In this document: in pieces, positions 59,897 through 64,000 of the stretch
Numbering within the stretch: position 1 is the first letter of the stretch
Layout of the letters: every line of letters starts with the position of its first letter
Assembly: GCF_029893325.1 (NCBI RefSeq)
Contig: NZ_JARXWL010000004.1
Span: 81,059 to 145,058, forward strand
Reading direction: 5' to 3'
DNA: 64,000 nucleotides
Origin: Enterococcus sp. PF1-24
GTDB lineage: Bacteria; Bacillota; Bacilli; Lactobacillales; Enterococcaceae
The notes under the pieces: model-generated
Told to the model about the DNA's origin: nothing
Seen by the model: only the letters and a program-made list of their open reading frames with translations
Databases searched by the model: none
Program-made: the position numbers and the translations under genes

Positions 59897-61421
59897 TTTT
59901 TACCACATCAATTAAAGTGCCATCACGATATTCAATTAGGGCAACGACTTTATCCCCATATTGAATTGGTTGTGGTGTGCCAACAATACTGTAGGCTTTT
60001 TCTTTTAACTCTTCAATTGTCAATTGTGGTACATCTAATTTTTTGAAGTGTTCAATCAAATCTTGACGTTTAGGATTAATTGCAATACCGACTTCAGTAA
60101 CTACAACATCCACGCTATCGCCAGGGGTAATTACTGTATTAACAGTATCAACGATTGTAGGGATTCTACCCCGAACTAATGGTGAAATCACTAAGCTCAT
60201 TTTACAAGCCATGCTGGTATCTGAGTGACCACCAGAAGCGCCACGAATCACACCGTCAGAACCAGTCATAACGTTAACATTGAAGTCTGTATCAATTTCT
60301 AAAGCCGATAAAATCGCTGTATCTAATTGATTAATAACCGCACCTTTACTTAATGGAGAAGCGTACATATTTGCATCAATTTCATAATGATTAGTATTTT
60401 TACCTAACGAAATAGCAGATGGATGATCAAAATCTTGTACGTCGATGATTTTTTCAACTAAACCTTCTTCCAATAATTCCACCATCGCATTCGTAATACC
60501 ACCTAAGGCGAAACTGGCTTTAATGCCATCTTTAATCATCGCATCCCGCATGAAACGAGAAACCGCTAAAGATGCCCCACCGGTTCCAGTTTGGAAAGAA
60601 AAACCTTCTTTGTAGTAAGGTGAATTAGTAATCACTTTTGCGGCATATTCAGCAATTAGCAATTCTTTAGGATTTTTAGTAAAACGGGTTGCCCCTTTAG
60701 CAATTCCGTTGGGATCGCCAATAGCATCCACTTCAACTACATAATCAACATCCGTTTGTGGAATACTGATTGGCGTGTTAGGAAATGGTACTAAATAATC
60801 AGTAATTACTACGACTTGATCGGCATATTTTGCATCAATCATCGCATAACCTAAAGAACCACAAGTTGCTTTACCGACAGTTCCGTTGGCATTACCGTAT
60901 TCATCAGAGCTTGGGGCACCTAAGAAAGCCACATCAATATGAATATCGCCAGCCGCAATTGCGCGTGCTCGGCCGCCGTGAGAGCGAATCACTACCGGAT
61001 TTTCCATAATACCTTCAGAAATAGCCGCACCAACTTTATCTCGTAAACCACTAGAGGTGATATTAGTTACTACGCCATTTTTAATATGTTCAATAATTGG
61101 TTCATGAACATTGGCAATTGAACTTGGGGCAATTGAAATATTTTTAATACCCATTTTAGCAATTTCAGCTAAAACCATATTAATCACATAATCGCCTTCA
61201 CGGAAATGATGGTGGAAAGAAATCGTCATACCATCTTTTAAGCCGGTTTTTTCAATGGCTTCACGAATACTACCTAATAATTTTGTATCTCTTGGTTTAA
61301 CTGGTTTGATTTTACGACTTACTTCTGTATATGCTTCAATATGAGCTAGTTCCCCTTCGTAGACGCCATATTGGTCAGCGTATGCTTGAGGAATATCTTT
61401 ACCTACTTTATTCAATACCAT
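59889..61421 (-). CDS. citF: Citrate lyase alpha subunit (citrate:acetyl-ACP transferase)
   Basis: A 510-residue subunit that exchanges acetyl for citryl on the CitD carrier. Length and sequence fit CitF: DGMTISFHHHFREGDYVINM near 61-80, GVVTNITSSGLRDKVG near 115, the VRSHGGRARAIAAGDIHIDV segment near 145, and a GSDGVIRGASGGHSDT segment near 395. It lies two bases after citE and overlaps citX. The complex CitDEF cleaves citrate to acetate and oxaloacetate, which OAD then decarboxylates. Confidence 0.94.
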   Translation of the reverse strand: MVLNKVGKDIPQAYADQYGVYEGELAHIEAYTEVSRKIKPVKPRDTKLLGSIREAIEKTGLKDGMTISFHHHFREGDYVINMVLAEIAKMGIKNISIAPSSIANVHEPIIEHIKNGVVTNITSSGLRDKVGAAISEGIMENPVVIRSHGGRARAIAAGDIHIDVAFLGAPSSDEYGNANGTVGKATCGSLGYAMIDAKYADQVVVITDYLVPFPNTPISIPQTDVDYVVEVDAIGDPNGIAKGATRFTKNPKELLIAEYAAKVITNSPYYKEGFSFQTGTGGASLAVSRFMRDAMIKDGIKASFALGGITNAMVELLEEGLVEKIIDVQDFDHPSAISLGKNTNHYEIDANMYASPLSKGAVINQLDTAILSALEIDTDFNVNVMTGSDGVIRGASGGHSDTSMACKMSLVISPLVRGRIPTIVDTVNTVITPGDSVDVVVTEVGIAINPKRQDLIEHFKKLDVPQLTIEELKEKAYSIVGTPQPIQYGDKVVALIEYRDGTLIDVVKNV

Positions 61422-61423
61422 GA

Positions 61424-62311
61424 TTAAATATCCTCCTCAGTAATTAATTTTGCAGCTTTCGCTAAAGCAATTACTCGTTCTGCTCGTTCAACGATTGGTT
61501 TATCAACCATTTTACCATTAACAGAAATAACGCCAGAACCTTTCGCTTCTGCTTCACGAATACCCCAAATGACTTCTTTAGCATTTTGAATTTCTTTTTC
61601 AGTTGGCGTATAAATTTCGTTGACTAACGGAATTTGACGTGGATTAATAACTGATTTACCATCAAAACCTAATTGTTTAATTAAACGAACTTCATTTTGG
61701 AACCCTTCAGTATTATCAACATCAGAGTATACTGTATCAATCGCTGCAATTCCAGCTGCACGAGCTGCATGTAAAATCATACTGCGAGCAAAGAATAATT
61801 CTTGTCCATCAGGATAACGGCGAGTTTTCATGTTTGTCACATAATCTTCTGCCCCTAAAGCAATCCCGATTAAACGTTCGGAAGCTTTTGCAATTTCACG
61901 AGCGTTTAAAACACCTTCTGCTGATTCAATAGCTGCCATCATTTTAGTTATACCGACAGGAATGTTGTTTTCTGTTTCAACTTTTGTAATTACCGCATCC
62001 ACATCGACAATATCTTGAGCGGTTTCTGTTTTTGGCAAACGAATTACATTGACTCCAGCTAAAACCATCGCTTCTACATCTTGTGCACCAACAGTATCTA
62101 AACCATTAATGCGGACAACGGTTTCAATTCCGCTATAATCAAAAGTTTTCAAAGCAAAATGAACAAGCATCCGTGCAGAATCTTTTTCTTTTAAAGAAAC
62201 AGCATCTTCTAAATCAAACATAATTGCATCAGCACCATAAAGTGGCGCATCCCGCAACATCGCGGCATTAGCACCTGGTACAAACATCATCGTTCTTCTT
62301 AAACGTTCCAT
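61424..62311 (-). CDS. citE: Citrate lyase beta subunit (citryl-ACP lyase)
   Basis: A 295-residue TIM-barrel lyase that splits citryl-ACP to oxaloacetate and acetyl-ACP. Visible are [19 protein letters not shown] (about 5-23), [20 protein letters not shown] (about 29-48), RINGLDT near 69 and the [15 protein letters not shown] segment near 150, with acidic metal ligands. It overlaps citD by 13 bases. Family length is normal. Confidence 0.95.
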   Translation of the reverse strand: MERLRRTMMFVPGANAAMLRDAPLYGADAIMFDLEDAVSLKEKDSARMLVHFALKTFDYSGIETVVRINGLDTVGAQDVEAMVLAGVNVIRLPKTETAQDIVDVDAVITKVETENNIPVGITKMMAAIESAEGVLNAREIAKASERLIGIALGAEDYVTNMKTRRYPDGQELFFARSMILHAARAAGIAAIDTVYSDVDNTEGFQNEVRLIKQLGFDGKSVINPRQIPLVNEIYTPTEKEIQNAKEVIWGIREAEAKGSGVISVNGKMVDKPIVERAERVIALAKAAKLITEEDI

Positions 62312-62616
62312 GAGTCAATCTCCTTCCAGTTATAGCTGTCTTTACCCATTGCCCGATGTACAGCAGTAATCGTTCTAGCTTGAATTGTACAATCTAACGC
62401 GCCTTTATCAACCGCTGTTACTTTAGCAGCAGTCACGCCTAAGTTTTTCAAAGTATCTGTAATTACTTTACGAATTTGTTCACCAAATTGTTTTTCCACG
62501 CTACTATCTAAGCTAATACTAATTTCATTAGTATTATTTGCATCGACAGTAATCATAATGTCGCTAGATTCAACAGTTCCAGCCACAGCATTTTTTGTAA
62601 TTTCCACTTTCTTCAC
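62299..62616 (-). CDS. citD: Citrate lyase acyl carrier protein (gamma subunit)
   Basis: A 105-residue carrier protein. The prosthetic group attaches to a serine in AGTVESSD (Ser17 or Ser18). The C-terminus [20 protein letters not shown] is conserved in the family. It lies 12 bases after citC and overlaps citE. Its ribosome site (GAGGTG) is strong, in line with the need for stoichiometric carrier. Confidence 0.94.
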   Translation of the reverse strand: MKKVEITKNAVAGTVESSDIMITVDANNTNEISISLDSSVEKQFGEQIRKVITDTLKNLGVTAAKVTAVDKGALDCTIQARTITAVHRAMGKDSYNWKEIDSWNV

Positions 62617-62628
62617 CTCTAATTGATT

Positions 62629-63645
62629 TTATTCTTTAGCAGGCAATTTGCCAGCTTTTTTCAAATAGTCATAGGTTGTTACTGGTAAAAATTGTTTCAA
62701 TAAAGCTAAATCGCCAGCTTGCAAAGCTGCTCTGACTTTGGTGGCACTAATGGCTTCGCCAGCAATCATCTTCCTTGGCAAAACAACCAATGCTAATTCA
62801 TCCCCAAAAACTTGTTGCATGCTTTGATTATAAAGTTCGGTTACTTCTGAAAATGGTTCTTCTCCCACAAAACGAGTGGTAATCTCTAAAAGTGGTGCAA
62901 TTCTGTCTTTAAACAATTGTGCATCTAAAGTAGCTTGTACCTTAGCTACTGCCAATTCTGCTTTTTCTTTTAAAAAGTAAGCTGGAAAAGTAGCTGAAGA
63001 AACCATATAATCATTCGTCGGTAAAATAGTGACATTTTCTAAATGCGCCGTGCCCGCTTTGACTAACGCTAGCCGCTCCTCGCTAGAAAATTCCGAACGG
63101 TCTTCCGATAAAACAAAAACATAAACTTGCTGACTCTGACTGGCAGCGGTTTCGATTAAATATTGATGGCCTTTCGTAAATGGGTTGGCATTCATCACAG
63201 TGCCACTAGCTGTGCCGACTTTTTTGTTTTCTTTTAAGAAAGCTAGATAATCTGAAAAATCAGGAGAACCTTGTTCCATAAATAAAATCGTATCAGTATC
63301 AATAATTTTTTGAAATCCTAAAGATTGAAAAATCATCAGATTACTTGGCTTAGTGTAAACGAAATAATGCTGATAGCCATTTTCTCTCAAGGTTTCCATT
63401 AAATGCATCATAACTTTTGTTAATAAATTTTCTGATTGATAAGCTTTACTAACTGCTACACATTTAATAATGTTGCTTGTTAATGAACCGGTGGCCACTA
63501 ATTGCTGATCATCATAAATTCCAATCGTATAATCGACAACTTCATGAGGGTCTAAATCAGCTGCCAACAGTAATTGCTGCCAAGCTTGATAAGCCAGTTT
63601 ATCTTTAGCTAACCATAACTTTTTAAGGGTAAACATTTTCATCAT
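62629..63645 (-). CDS. citC: [Citrate (pro-3S)-lyase] ligase
   Basis: A 338-residue enzyme that acetylates the thiol of the citrate lyase prosthetic group using ATP and acetate. The N-terminal part (about 1-130) resembles a GNAT acetyltransferase (KCVAVSKAYQSENLLTKVMM), and the C-terminal nucleotidyltransferase domain has the GTVMNANPFTKGHQYLIE motif near 148-165. Two ATG codons in tandem and a third at codon 4 leave the exact start uncertain, since only a weak GAG precedes them. It follows a 41-codon membrane gene by 87 bases. Confidence 0.9.
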   Translation of the reverse strand: MMKMFTLKKLWLAKDKLAYQAWQQLLLAADLDPHEVVDYTIGIYDDQQLVATGSLTSNIIKCVAVSKAYQSENLLTKVMMHLMETLRENGYQHYFVYTKPSNLMIFQSLGFQKIIDTDTILFMEQGSPDFSDYLAFLKENKKVGTASGTVMNANPFTKGHQYLIETAASQSQQVYVFVLSEDRSEFSSEERLALVKAGTAHLENVTILPTNDYMVSSATFPAYFLKEKAELAVAKVQATLDAQLFKDRIAPLLEITTRFVGEEPFSEVTELYNQSMQQVFGDELALVVLPRKMIAGEAISATKVRAALQAGDLALLKQFLPVTTYDYLKKAGKLPAKE

Positions 63646-63732
63646 CTCAAATCATTTATCTATCAAGTGGTAGCAGAAGCTTTGCTTTGAAAACCGTTAG
63701 TTTTCAAAGCAAGTTTCCCTAGCTACAACACT

Positions 63733-63858
63733 CTATTTTTTAGGTGGAAATAATTTAGTTAAAATTTGTGAAGCAATGTAAATGATAAAGATTACGATAA
63801 AGACGCCACCCCAACCAAATACTAATAATTCAATTGCTTTCATTAAGTCTTCTGACAT
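63733..63858 (-). CDS. Small membrane protein, probably an oxaloacetate decarboxylase small subunit
   Basis: A 41-residue protein with one membrane helix. It starts MSEDLMKAIELLVFGWGGVF, continues with IVIFIIYIASQIL and ends TKLFPPKK. The ATG at 63858 is preceded by AAGGAAG. It sits between oadB and citC on the same strand, and its size and topology resemble the small OadG/OadH-type subunits that stabilise the membrane OAD complex. Sequence alone does not prove it. Too short for many gene finders, but the start site, spacing and operon position make it credible. Confidence 0.75.
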   Translation of the reverse strand: MSEDLMKAIELLVFGWGGVFIVIFIIYIASQILTKLFPPKK

Positions 63859-63901
63859 TAGCGTTTCTTCCTTTCTTCAAATCGCTTTTATTGCGCTATC
63901 C

Positions 63902-64000
63902 TCATACTAACAAAGCTAATAACAAGCCTCCGGCGATTACTGAAGCAATCTGACCAGATACGTTGGCACCAGCTGCGTGCATTAAGATAAAGTTTTGTGG
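63902..64000 (-). CDS. oadB: Oxaloacetate decarboxylase beta subunit, C-terminal end
   Basis: Only the last 32 codons are in the window. They read PQNFILMHAAGANVSGQIAS and continue to the end ...LLLALLV, the typical C-terminal helix of the OadB/MmdB/GcdB family of sodium-pumping decarboxylase subunits. In these proteins the beta subunit releases CO2 from carboxybiotin and exports sodium. It lies 43 bases upstream of the 41-codon gene. The rest lies beyond the right edge. Confidence 0.85.
   Translation of the reverse strand, partial: PQNFILMHAAGANVSGQIASVIAGGLLLALLV

Overview
The window is chromosomal DNA of a low-GC Firmicute, most likely an Enterococcus or close relative. Four things point there: a fused acetyl-CoA acetyltransferase/HMG-CoA reductase (mvaE) with mvaS, a WxL surface-protein cluster with its DUF916/DUF3324 partner, a citrate lyase/oxaloacetate decarboxylase cluster, and Mga-type regulators. 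Genes start with strong AGGAGG-type ribosome sites. The species cannot be fixed from sequence reading alone. No tRNA, rRNA, insertion sequence, prophage or CRISPR array was seen.

Layout. 1-2.1 kb (minus): a SipW-type signal peptidase locus with a TasA/CalY-like protein and an LPXTG-anchored relative. 2.6-10.5 kb: small accessory and housekeeping genes (CPBP-like membrane protein, MerR regulator with a serine hydrolase, methyltransferase-like membrane protein, fluoride-riboswitch-controlled CLC-F transporter, BASS transporter, cupin, NiaR-like repressor, chorismate mutase). 10.7-13.4 kb: lysine riboswitch followed by a fused binding-protein/permease and its ATPase. 13.7-15.2 kb: an Mga-like regulator. 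15.2-16.9 kb: ruvAB. 17-25.4 kb: a sugar block with TreR, a HAD phosphatase/ROK regulator pair, and a trehalose module (PTS EIIBCA divergent from a GH65 phosphorylase and beta-phosphoglucomutase). 25.4-32 kb: maf, mutL, mutS, a RicA/YlbF-like gene and ymdB. 32.2-34.7 kb: HAD phosphatase, FNT channel and an orphan gene. 34.8-42.4 kb: an msm-type sugar ABC system with sucrose phosphorylase, a GH13 glucosidase and a divergent LacI regulator. 42.5-44 kb: rpsD with its S4 leader, then bioY with a BirA-type operator. 44.2-57.1 kb: mvaS and mvaE, separated by a six-gene WxL cluster and a divergent Mga-like regulator. 57.2-64 kb: a half-size FUSC protein, then oadA-citX-citF-citE-citD-citC, a 41-codon membrane gene and the end of oadB.

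How it works together. Trehalose would enter as trehalose 6-phosphate through the EIIBCA and be split by phosphorolysis to glucose 6-phosphate and beta-glucose 1-phosphate, which PgmB converts to glucose 6-phosphate. Two near-identical 16-bp dyads lie just downstream of the two divergent promoters and should be TreR operators. The msm block imports alpha-glucosides or sucrose for phosphorolysis and hydrolysis. The cit/oad genes turn citrate into acetate, pyruvate and CO2. The mva genes feed isoprenoid synthesis.

The most noteworthy items are the SipW/TasA-like/LPXTG locus, the WxL locus lying between mvaS and mvaE, the msm promoter built from an exact 17-bp tandem duplication, and several well-resolved cis-regulatory elements (fluoride and lysine riboswitches, TreR, BirA, MerR and ROK-type operators).
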